NCBI RefSeq assembly: GCF_963678635.1
Contig: NC_087062.1
Coordinates: forward strand, 92,665,845-92,729,844
DNA length: 64,000 nucleotides
Direction: 5' to 3'
Origin: Symsagittifera roscoffensis
Lineage: Eukaryota; Xenacoelomorpha; Acoela; Convolutidae
Made by a program: the position numbers and the translations under genes
The notes under the pieces: model-generated
The model's database searches: none
What the model saw: only the letters and a program-made list of their open reading frames with translations
What the model was told of the DNA's origin: nothing
Shown: in pieces, positions 24,949-36,100 of the stretch
Layout of the letters: each line of letters opens with the position of its first letter
Position numbering within the stretch: the first letter of the stretch is position 1

Positions 24949-27900
24949 TTAGCTCAATTTTCCTTCTTTAAGCAGTTTCTTCTGCTTCATTCTTCTGTTT
25001 TGAAACCATATCTTGACCTGAGTCTCATTCAAGGTCAGCGAAGTAGCTATCTCGATCCTCCTAGCTCGTGTAAGATATCTATTGAAGTGAAACTCCTTTT
25101 CCAGTTCTGTCAGCTGTTTGTTTGTGAAGTTCGTCCTCCCTCCCCTGGTTTGCACTCCTGGTCCCAGGTGACATCCGCTGGCTAAGTGCGTACCAGCTGC
25201 ACCCGCGTGGTATTGTGTCAGAGATGCGCTTTTGCCCCCTGAAACAAGCAAAACATTCTTCATTTTCAATTGTTTTCCCATTCGAAATTAAGATAATCTT
25301 CAATGCAGATACTCAGCCAATTTCATGCCTCCTAAATCAAACCTACTACAGTTAATGTCCTACAGACTCTTGAAAACTGAATGAGTTCGAAATTTTTTGG
25401 TTCCCAAAATCAGCCGTCCAAATCATCGCAAAACAATTTAAAACCATAGAGATTAGCAAGAAGCTTCAATATGGTCGAATTGCAAAACAAATTCAAACTT
25501 TGTGATGCATGATTCTAAATGTTACACTAAGTAAACTAAGTCATCTGCAGATCAAACCAAACATTACCCAAGTAGATCATCAGGCGTCGACGTAACTTGG
25601 ATTCCAGAACAGCAGTGCGTGCACTGCATAAATTGGTCAATTACCCGACACTTAACTAATAACTGACCCAGTTATTGTGACATATTGCGATGAGAACGAT
25701 CAAAAAGGAAAAAACTCAAATAATAATTAACTCAAATAATCCTAGGTTTTCGGCTAATGCATATCATTTTAGTTTTTCGCTTCATTGTTAACACTTCTAT
25801 TTGCAAGAGCACAATTGAAACAAGACATTCATGCACGAAATGATAAGACAGCAGTGGGTCAAACAGGGTGGAGTCGCTTGCAAAATACTCAAACAGGGCA
25901 TACGGCGAAAGCGAAGCGAAACAGATACCGAAACGAAGCCTCATTTTAAATACTAAACCAAAAGGGCTGTCTAAACTACAAGCGAAACAATGCAATCAGA
26001 AGGAGACGTTGTAGACATACGGTAACATCGTACAAGAGATCCCATCTTCTCTTAAACTCACTAACTCACTGTCCAACAAGGGCTGAACTGGTTTGCAAGG
26101 AGAGCTGTACTTTGGAGGCAAAGAGAAACAAAAAATAGGTCAAAGCGAGTGTGTAACTAATTAGTAACTTCGGGTCAACATTCACAATTGAGCTAAAAAG
26201 CCTCCTGTCTCCCGCCAGTATTTGCCAGAAGTCAAGCCACACCTTCGATTTACATGTAGTCGTCATCTTGCACGATTTCAAAACCTTTTCAAGTTTCCTA
26301 ATAGCCGAAATGATAAATAGTATTAATTTGAAAAATTTAACTGTTTCTCAAAGCCGAGCTATCGAAATTACTCAAGGATGGAATTATGAAAAACTTTTTT
26401 TTCTCGAAATAATTCTATTTAGTGGCCTTAGTAGCATCGGAGCAGGCCGCTAGGTTAAAGTAAGCCTCGGTGCCCGGCTCGTCATAATTTTCTCAAGTGT
26501 GTGTTGTCTTAAGTACTAATCTAAGCTAGCTTAAGTGTGAAATAAGCATTAAAAAATAACATAGACCAACAGATAAGCCTCAATTCAGGCATTTTTTGTT
26601 TATTTGCCCCGTGCCCTTATCAACTGCAGGTAGTCATCGGAGGCGGATGACATTGGGAGAACTCCGACCGTGACGCGATTGCAATTCAAAACCACGACCT
26701 TCGTGTTAACAGCCGTGGCCTGACTATCCCAGTTTAGGCATTCGCAGAAACAAAAGCGTAGTGGCGCATTGGTAGTAATTGTCACCAGCAATCATATGAT
26801 TGCGGGTTCAAAACTCACGAGCGCTGCAATTCACAAGGTGAGCTCTTATAAGACATAGCTTAATTAACCTTAATAACTCTTATAAGTCATAGCTTAATTA
26901 AACTTATATAATTAACCTCCGGGTTAGGCCTCTGGCTGATTAAATTGAAGAAAAAAAAAACGAAAAAAGACTGAAAAAATGAAAAAAAAAAGACTGGCTC
27001 TAATCATATACTTGGAGCTCTAACTTGGAGAGCATAAAGGATTATTAGCCAGGTTTCTGGGTTGGCTTTCAGAGTCATAGAAATTTGAAACATGAAAAGC
27101 CGAAGAAAGGTCAACTTTAGACATAGAACTGGTATGCATATCTAATTATGGACATCAAAATTTCAAAAGTCCGAAATATTGCTAAAACAATTTTTGAAAA
27201 AAAAGTCCCAAATTTAAGCATTTTCATTCCTCTTCCAAAAAGTTGCACTTGTGAATCAACTAACTTTCTTAACAGCGTCACGAAATGTTTTCATTTGGCA
27301 TATCATATCGCCTATTGCAAATAGAATCCGATTTGAATCCAAACAAAAGTGAAACAAATACAACTTGTTATCGTTGATAGTATCACACAAAACAACCCAA
27401 TACCAACAAAAGCGCCGCGAAAACCAACAAACGGTGCAAACTCAATGTATCAGTCCATTTGTGTCAAGAATGTTTTGGACGGAAGGCAAACACGAGAGCA
27501 TGAAGTCAAACAGAGCAGCCAGCGGATTCTATGTGAAGTGAGATCATCATAATGTCGATTATCGAGAGCCAGGAAACTGCATTATCAAAACAAACTCAGA
27601 TCAAGAAAGAAACCCCGGCCTCAAATGGTGACCCTTTCTGTTTCAGCTTCAATCCAACTAATACCCAAAGCAGGACCATCGCAGTCACAATCGATTTGAA
27701 CATAGGCGACAAAGACCTAAGCGTATGTTTTAATTGGAAGAGATCCACTCATTATTCGAACTGATCAATCCGATCATTTAAACTTAGTCGCCAAGAGGCT
27801 ATTAGAATAACTACCCAGACAGTTATGACTAAGGCTTAGCTTTCCAAATTTAGTTTAGACAAGCTAAGCACTTAAAATAGACCGAAATATCGAAGAGACT

Positions 27901-30900
27901 CATCAACTGAAAATGATTTAAATTTCAAAGTAGGACAAAAATTCCTAAGTAGGAAAAAGTTGAAATGCAGGTACAAAGGAGGAGTTGATATATGACCCAC
28001 CACAACAGCTAAAAAAAATCAATATCGTGAAAATTTTGTTTAAAGTTGTACGAAGAAATTAATTTATATATTTTTTTCTAAATCCGATTGAAAAATTCTC
28101 TTGTTAACGAGCTTGTTTAAAAACATCCTGAATTAAATCATACCTTAATAGATCTAAAAAGCTTAATGATTTCTACTATTTTATTGACCTGTTTATTTCA
28201 CCTGCACAATTCACTGTCTTTTATTCGCAGTCAATAAAAACACATTATAATACAACACCTAACCAGTCGCCAATTGGGATTATATAACGTGCACATCTGA
28301 TTGCGTAGCAATATGATCCGAGATAGAATGAATGAACTGGGAGCATAAAAATTTGAAGCACAATAAAAGATTTGTTGGGTTCGAGATTTTTATGAGGTGT
28401 GCATTGACGCACTACTGCTTCGCGTGACGAGGGGAGAAAGGCCCAGGTGTGCGTGGAGACCGTATAGGAAGTGGCGGCGGGGGATTTATGGAGAGTTGCT
28501 CTTGGCCGGGCCAGTGGAGCGAGCAGACTGAAGCTACTGAGACGCACGCTACGCTCCACAGGGTCGAAAGAGGAGACAGTTACAGTCAAGACAGCACTTT
28601 TTGCCACACGCCGCAGATGCAATCCACCCGTACTCCGGATCAAATGAACAGAGCTCACAAAATGCAAACACGCTACCAGTTATCAGCTTCGACACAATAA
28701 AAAGAATGAGCAACCAATCGGATGAAGACATTAAATTTCGTCAGTTAACAACTGAAACTTAAAATTCTACTTGAAAAAAGGGTCTGCTCAATTTGAAGTA
28801 TGACAGTGATTAGCATCTCTAAAAGGTGGAAATATTGGGAGAAAAATTAATAGATTTTGAAACTAATTTTTAAACCATCGGCACTCTCTTTCCAAAGGGC
28901 GCATTTAAAACGTATATCTGCTAAGAGCTGCACCAGGTGAAACATTACGTGAAATTAAAATCATGGGTTAGTGCGGTTTGATCATTTCGAAAACCTTTAG
29001 ATTCCGAAACGTCAAACTTCATCAAAAGTTAGTTTAAAACTAAAAACTCAAAAAGTAGTGTTCTGAAATTAACCAAGTTCGAAATCTAAACAGAAGCCAG
29101 TAATACCAAGGACTAGTTCGAGAGCTAATTGATTCACTTCGAAAAACGAAACCAAAACTTTAGACTCAGAGGAGACTACAAAAAATGTTGTCACTTAAAT
29201 GTACTTAAGATGATTAAGCTATAACTTCGCTGCTCGATCAAGAATCTACACATCCGTTTAACGCTTATTTTAGCAAGGTTCCGATTCACCAGCAGCTCAA
29301 AAAGTCAAATGCCGAAACATATTAGGCTGACTCAATTATAAACCTTCAGAACTTCTAAGACAAAATAATACCATGCTATCATTTTATCGCTCAACGCAGC
29401 GTTTGTTAAGGCCATGAAAAAAGGTTATAGCAGGTCGTAGAGGACGAAATTGTATATTAAAGGTATTAATGTCGTAATTCGGATATCGGAAATATATTTC
29501 AAATTAGTTCGCTGTATCGAGAAACAGGTCTGATTTTTTGTGCAACTCGATTTATATATACTGCTAGGGAAATGGGGGACTGAAAAAAAGACCAAGTCTA
29601 CCCTAACTTTACAATTGCTTCAGCTTAACCATTCGATTTCTGTTGAAGTTTTGCCTTATTAACAAAGCCATTTTGAGGAAAAGTCTTTAAAAACCAAACT
29701 TTTGATGTTTTTCCAACTTTTTTCGTTTTTTTTTTCAGAAATGTTCACAATGATAACAAATAAAAGTGACCGGTATAGTCTGTGTCCTTGGTATCTACTA
29801 TTTTGCTGATCTATCCCAGGTAATTAAAATAACTAAATGAACTTACATAAGTTGTGTGACTGGTTCCTTCTGATCTTCATCCAAGAGAAGGGAGGGACAG
29901 CGGCAGTTCCATTTGCAGCATGTGCCACATGATTAGCAGCAGCATTTGATATGGTCGCATTTGCCACGTGAGGGTGATGGGTCACCACCATTTCCGAGCC
30001 TAGTTTACCCTCGGATCCCAACAAGTGACCCCCCTGAATACCGAGTTTTCTAGTTTCTTGTGACCCTGGGACCGTCTTCATGTAGTCCGATTCAACCATG
30101 TGCAAGCCAGAAGGGTATCCTACAGCTTCCGGCGACGTCTCGTGGGGAATAGTTCCTGGATACATTGGATTGTTATTGCAAATATTGGCAAAGTTGGATT
30201 GTTTCATATCATCTATGTAGTCGTATACAGGGCTTGTATGTGTGTTGTACTTGGCTACTGGTGATGTCGTATGTTCCGAGTGGTTCCCGCCATGTGGAGT
30301 GGTCTGCGAACTCGAGTGTTCTTCGGGACTCATGGAAGTGGGTCCGTTTCCCGCTATATTACAGCTGACATTTATGTTTACGGCCGCAGTTGGCGCGTGT
30401 GTCTGAGAACCAGGGTTAGTACCACCTCTGGCCATGTAGTTGGACAAGACGTTAGTGGGATATGCTTGTTGTGCGTGCCCATTGTTAGCCGTGGAAGGGT
30501 AGCTGTAGTACTGAGGGTTGTTATTGGGGAAAAAATACTCGTGCAGAATTGTGTTTGAAGGGTAGAGCAGGTCCGAAGAGACGTAGGCTCCCGCGGATCC
30601 GAAGTCATAACTTGCCGATTTCGAGTAACTTTGAGGATTAGTCTCGTTTCCGGGCAAGTAATTGGAGGGCGCCGAACCGAGATTGTATGTTGAGTTGGAG
30701 TTGAGCCCATTGGTGTAAATGTTATAATTGGAGCCAGATTGGTTAGAATTGTGATAGTTTGAGTAAAATGACGGAGTCGGAGTTAGGTTGTGGTACCCGT
30801 GAGATCCAAAGTTTGAAGTTACGCTTTTAACAACTGGAGATGGAATGAAATTTGAATTCTCAATTTTGATATTCGGGTTCGATGCCGGACTACTGTAGGA

Positions 30901-31146
30901 CAACTCGCCCAAGCAAGTGGGTTCGGCGGAGATATTTTGTCCGCACGAGGTGGGGGTGACCGAATTCGGGTTGAGCTTGGAGGAGGAGTAGGCAGAGAGG
31001 TTGTTAGCTGAGGTGTTGTTTGTGATATTAATGTTTGTATTTTGGGCGGTTTGCGTGATTGAAGAGTTTGACACGTCAATTGGGGAAATTTGGGAAGAGT
31101 AATGATTGCCAGTGCTGTTTACCAGCGATGGTGAATTGTAATCCAT
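24949..31146 (-). CDS. Hox1: Hox1/labial-class homeodomain transcription factor, complete
   Basis: Nuclear DNA-binding regulator of anterior patterning. Exon 1 is 31146-29847 (ATG at 31146-31144, 433 codons plus one base); exon 2 is 25238-24949 (TAA stop). The donor is GTAAGT and the acceptor TTGTTTCAG; the split codon makes Trp434. Predicted length is 529 residues. The homeodomain spans about residues 464-523: [20 protein letters not shown], then RRIEIA and [15 protein letters not shown], with Gln50 and Asn51. The [20 protein letters not shown] string is diagnostic of Hox1/labial. A PBX-binding hexapeptide-like [11 protein letters not shown] lies at about 419-428, with Ser where Hox1 proteins usually have Asp before the Trp. 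The rest of exon 1 is rich in Asn, Ser and Tyr. A TTG 27 bases upstream was not used as the start. No other Hox gene is visible in the window. Confidence 0.97.
26756..26830 (+). repeat. tRNA-like (SINE head) segment in the Hox1 intron
   Basis: GTGGCGCATTGGTAGTAAT resembles a Pol III A box and GCGGGTTCAAAACTC a B box, about 40 bases apart. The middle AGCAATCATATGATTGC can form an anticodon-like stem. The acceptor stem pairs poorly, so it is a tRNA-derived remnant, not a working tRNA. Confidence 0.4.
28549..28731 (-). CDS. Candidate small secreted cysteine-rich peptide (60 residues)
   Basis: ATG at 28731, TAG at 28549-28551. The first 23 residues look like a signal peptide: polar start, then [12 protein letters not shown], then an Ala-rich cleavage site. 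The remaining 37 residues hold eight Cys in the order C-x2-C-x13-C-x3-CC-x2-C-x1-C-x5-C, enough for four disulfides. The ORF lies in the Hox1 intron on the same strand. Downstream on that strand are several AATAAA-type signals (about 28180-28222). No family is recognised. It is short and may be chance: a longer 140-codon ORF overlaps it in another frame at 28245-28667. Confidence 0.3.
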   Translation of the reverse strand: MSSSDWLLILFIVSKLITGSVFAFCELCSFDPEYGWIASAACGKKCCLDCNCLLFRPCGA

Positions 31147-31502
31147 CTTTGTGGAAGGCAATAAATAAATCAAAGTAGGAATTTATTCCTAATGTCGACT
31201 TGTAGAGCGACAATTAGAACAAATCAATTCGAATGGTTTAATCGATTTTTGATGTAATCAATTTCAATTCGCAATCACAAACCCATTGACACTGATTGCT
31301 ATTTACTCAAATACAACTTTTTAAGGACAAATGACTGAAAAGGACCGATCGCACTATTCTTACAGCCTGGACCAACCAAATCCAATAAAATTTGAGAATT
31401 ATAGACAAAAATTTATTATCCAAAACAACATAACATTGATATTTTGCAACATAGATCACCTTTTAGTGTCTCATCATTTCATATCAAAGCAACATTTTCC
31501 TC

Positions 31503-31538
31503 AGCCAATCACATTCGCTTGATTCCTCGGCCAATCAT
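31503..31538. promoter_or_regulatory. Paired CCAAT motifs upstream of Hox1
   Basis: AGCCAATCAC at 31503-31512 and GGCCAATCAT at 31529-31538, 26 bases apart. CCAAT pairs at such spacing are typical of NF-Y-type promoter elements. The distance to the Hox1 ATG (31146) fits a promoter, but no start site or TATA box is evident. Confidence 0.3.
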
Positions 31539-32799
31539 GTTTCATATCAAGGTGCGGATTTCATCAATGCGCATCAAATGTGAGATGATATGATAATATT
31601 ATATGCGCGTTGCGATATTCCGTATTCAGGCCCGATGCTATTTTACTGTTTTGCCAAGTAAGCAAAGATATTTATTTGTGTAACTTCAGAACGTTCTCAG
31701 GTATCCCTGATTTCCTGAGAGAGCGACTGCATTTCACCCTCCACAGGAATTGCAGTTCACGCTTTGAACACCCATCAAGGAACAGCCGGGTGAACGAATT
31801 TCCGGCAATACACCTTTTCGCAAGCCAATTCATCATTCTCACATTGCCACAAAACAACAAACAGCATCAACTCACTCCGATAAACAAAAACAAACATATC
31901 CCAAGTCTTAATCGACACGTTTTCATTCAAAGGGACGCTCGGAAACTTAAGCGAATATGAAGGACCACGCATCGAAGAATCAAGTCGTTTAATATTCGAG
32001 TATACATAAATTCAACCGGAAAAAAATTACGATCTGTGTGAATTCGAGTAAAATTCGTATTTAAACTAAATTGAACTCAATAAACACTTGAAACATACTG
32101 AAAGTCTCGCCAGACACTCTAAATACTACACATAATTTTTAATTTCAGTCATGGGTTCATTCCGTCTTTCCGATAGATCTTCGGAGATGACTTTGCAGAT
32201 ATCACGTGATCCAGTCCAGATTCAGACGACATCAATGGTAGTGTGTCACGTGATTGCATGGTCTAATCTGCTGCCAGCCCTGGAGTTAGGAAAGGATTTA
32301 TTTATACTAATTGTCTGGCATCGTGTAATTCTATCAAAACAATGCTTCAAAATACCTGGTCAAAATAAGGGGGCGTAGCGATAGGCATGCGTGCCTATTA
32401 GCATGCGATAAAATAGACCGTTACCCATAAGCAAACGATTCACAATTCTTTTTGCCAGCTTTTAAAACTATTACAAAGAGCAAATTACATTTGTTAGATA
32501 TCTCTTTTAATTTTAGGCTCAGTCGAAAGCTGATGTCGTTAAAAAATTTGTGGTAATTTTACTCTCAGTCGACAACTGGTGTCGTTTGAAGGATAATTTT
32601 CTGGTTTGTGAATCGACTTAAATTGAGTGAAATAGCTGTACAAAATTGCTGAAAAAATTACCCAAGCCTCAATGAACTCATGAAACTTGTGGATTTCTGA
32701 ACTTCGAAGAAAATATAACATCCCATTGGAGATTTTTAAATTTTGTTTCTGATTGTCAATTTTGTCCTATAACTAACCGAATTAGCTCATTTTTCTCAC

Positions 32800-33190
32800 T
32801 TTTAGCAAATGAACTTGAAACATAGCCAACACAAAAATGGAAAAGAGTCAATGAAAATAAACCAAAAAAATTGATTGATATTTTCTAAAGCTTTGATTTC
32901 GCAGAAAAAAATAGCGTTGAAGCACCTTTGATTTCAAGAAAATTTTAGATCAATACATTAACAATAAACTCATTCAATTAAAGAAACAGAATCAACAGGT
33001 AATTTTTTAAATTCCGCTAAGAATCTGAAAATTAAGATCCACTTTTGAACCTAACAGTCATTCAAAAGTTTTCGCGTCATTTCCACTTTTGTAAATGTCG
33101 AGCGTGATTTGCCTTTCTTCTAGCAAATGAATTTGAAATGAGCTTAAGCCATTTCTCGCAAAAAATGAGACCTACAAAAAGGTATTCTCT
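32800..33190. repeat. R1 dispersed repeat, copy 3
   Basis: Matches copy 2 in order: a TGGAAAAGAGTCAATGAA block, AAAGCTTTGATTTC, a TTAAATTCCGCTAAGAAT block (diverged core), TTTTCGCGTCATTTCCACTTT and TGATTTGCCTTTCTTCTAGCA. It directly adjoins the last TBC1D20 exon. Confidence 0.5.
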
Positions 33191-33198
33191 TTTTTCGT

Positions 33199-36100
33199 TT
33201 ACGCTTGATCAAATAAGGTAAAACAAATCAATTTGATGAACCAAAAAAAGTTGAAACAATGAGAATATCGAGAAAAATCTTGCCTGTAGTAGTTGAAGAA
33301 GTAGGCCAGCACTAATGAGGTTGCCACTGCCACTGTGAAAAGTGGTCTTTCTCGCACGAATGAGAAGACGAAGTTAAACACCGAATGGTACTTCGACACT
33401 AAGGTCGAACCCGAATTTTTCTGTTGTTGATGTCTCGCTCTAGGTTTCGGCGCACTAAACACAATTTAAAAAATTCTTTCACTTTCTTCGAACATTTCAA
33501 TTCTGCTATGAACAGATTCTGACGGCTGTCAGCAGGTATAAAGACTACAGATCAAGTACCTATCTGTGTAAAAGGAAATTACAAGATACTGCCAATATCA
33601 TCATTCACTTCTCGGAATATTTGACTTCAAAAGAGAAAAATGTTTACCTGATGTCTTGGATGAGTTTGGCTCTCTTGGCGATCTTCTGTGGAGGGTATGT
33701 CTGCATGAGGTGCATGGAACTGTCAATCAGTTTCGACCAGGGCATTTGTGGGTCGTTGATTGAATCTCCGAGCAACTTGTGGATCATCGGCATCTCACAT
33801 TCGCAGTCCAATACTGAATCTCTCATGTGCAGCACAACCTATTTAACACTGTATTGAACAAGACTGTATTTATTAGGATGAGTAATTCGACGGCCCATTA
33901 GCTTGCCTCGAGTGTTTGATTACAGAAAAATAAATCGAAAAATTCCCTCCACTTGAGGCAATAGTGCTGATTTAAATTATCCGGACAAAACTTACAAAAC
34001 TTGAAATTTAAAACGCGCATTTTTCAAATTGGGCTAATATTAGACAAAAAATGACGAAGACAAAAACTGTCTAGAATATTAGCTAAATTAAAATAGCGCA
34101 AAATTAGGGCCCAAAAATTTAAATCAAAAGCGATCAATTTTAAGTTTTTCAGTCAATCAAAAATTACGCTAGAACTAGCAAATCAATTGCTGAAATATTC
34201 ATATGAAAATGAGTTTATTATGCAGTCCAACAACGTTTAAGAAGGATATAAGATCCAAAAACTTGTGAAAAACGTTTAAAAACTTAAATCGATAATTTTT
34301 TCAAGTAAAAATGACACTTTTCGGCAATCAAACGAAAAAAAATCAATTTATCAGAAACTTGAAATCATTCCCATCGTAGTTTGTTGGGCTACATCAAAGA
34401 CTACTCACTTTGATAAAAATTTGATAGCAATTGACCCAGTAGTTTTGGCGTATCTTTTGATGGTCACAAAAAAATCCAAAAAATGATTCATTTTTAGTTT
34501 GAATATTTGGCCCGATTTTTGCAAAATAAATTGCACCATATTACTTCTGCTATAAATCAAAGCATGATTTTTGAACCTCATTTTTTGTCTTAAGTCAACC
34601 CATATTGAGAAAAACTCTCTCAAATAGAAACGAAACAAGGATAGCCTGCTTCTGTGCAAGTAGCACAGAATAATCAGACCACATTCTCAGAATTTTTTTT
34701 CTTTTTTATTCTTCTTCAAATTAGTGTCTTTTTAAGCACCGTATGATGATAGACCTAAACAAACGCGTAGAAAATTAGTGAACTAGGCATAAACGCGTAC
34801 AACGTCTTCAAAAAAATATGTAAACAAAAACATGAATTCTTTTTTCAAAAAATTTGTTTTTTTTTTTTATATTTTTTGCACTAAAAATTTCACATATTTT
34901 CGGAAAATTTTTTATTGCCATAAAAAACGCCAAATTAGGCTTCCAAAACTAGTTTTCCTTATAATAAAATAAAATGTTTAAGCCTAAATTTCTAATTTTT
35001 ATATATAACGAAAATTTTTCTCAACACTGGGAACTTTTTGAAATTTTTTTAACGTCGTTCGAATTACGATTGAAAGGGCTCTAATATTATATGACACTCG
35101 ACCGAGTCCGATGATTATTTGTGGTACCTGATTTTGCAAGGAAACAAAAGAAGAAAAAACTAAAAGACATCCGAATAGAAAGTTCCTCCCAATTTTCCAA
35201 GGTCCTCAGAACAACGGAATATGAGCACCTAAACGAAAAAAAAAAGAAAAATCGCAAGACAAAGCTATATCACTTCAAAAAACGAGAATCTTCAAAAAAA
35301 TTGGGCCTACGTAACTCCATTCAATTTCCTTAATCACTTTGTCATATCACCTTAACTTTCTCTAAAAACAGGGTTGATATCAAACTTCCGCTGAGCACGA
35401 AATTTTGAAAACCGGCAAAAAAAACTGCCCCCATCAAGAATTTACTTTCATTGAAAGTAATGATACTTTAATTTAATATCATTACTTTAAACAAACCCTC
35501 AATTTCTTTAAGCTTGGCTGCCACAATTATGAATAATCTATATGACGAGTAGCTGTTGATAGATATGGTCTATATTCAAAAAATCATTAAACATGAATAG
35601 TTATTAAATCAAAAAAGAACTAACTGCAGCAGACAAGTAAACAGGCAGCAGATGGTCAGATGCAATGAACAGGTCGAAGAGTCTCAGCACCAGAGGAAGG
35701 TCATTGAGGCTGTGCGAAAACCACGTTATCACCCAGGGCAAAGCGAAAATCGTGCCCAGCTCAGCGCTATAAGGAAGAAGAACAATAACGATGAAACATA
35801 ACAAAACCTACCTTAACGTCGACACAAGAATAGCCGATTGCTGTGCAAGTTCTACAGGAAGCTTCCCTCGACTATATATGGCTTTAAAGCTCTTTAGTTT
35901 TCAAGAACAATTGAAGATTAACTTTTTTGATTAACCCAGTTTAGACTGATTAACTCACAACTGGATCAATAAATAATTTTTTTTTTCGCTGGGAAAACTG
36001 AAAATTAAATTCAACTTTCAAAACTAGAAGTCGATCACTTTTTACATTATTTAAACTTAACGTAATTTACACAATAGGTCGACCTTAACACTTTCATTGT

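Larger units (their letters stand above)
25239..29846. other. Hox1 intron
   Basis: A 4.6-kb intron. It contains a tRNA-like segment near 26756-26830, a direct repeat CTTATAAGNCATAGCTTAAT at about 26846 and 26878, and a candidate small secreted-peptide ORF at 28549-28731. Hox introns often hold enhancers, but none can be named here. Confidence 0.7.
31147..33198. other. Hox1 upstream region and TBC1D20 3' flank
   Basis: No supported gene. Two CCAAT motifs lie about 360-390 bases upstream of the Hox1 ATG (entered separately). An R1 copy covers about 32800-33190. The ORFs at 31610-31960 and 32151-32378 (plus) show no family features. Confidence 0.55.

Noticed and set aside
26600-26791. Minus ORF ending just before an AATAAA signal in the Hox1 intron
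   Set aside because: It overlaps a tRNA-like repeat and has no ATG, splice context or family match; more likely repeat sequence.
28245-28667. Minus ORF of 140 codons
   Set aside because: It has no domain or signal features and overlaps the more peptide-like 60-codon frame; not enough support.
30165-30710. ORFs in other frames over Hox1 exon 1
   Set aside because: Shadow frames caused by the composition of the Asn/Ser/Tyr-rich exon.
31610-31960. Plus ORF of 116 codons upstream of Hox1
   Set aside because: No motif, membrane segment or splice evidence; composition is like the flanks.
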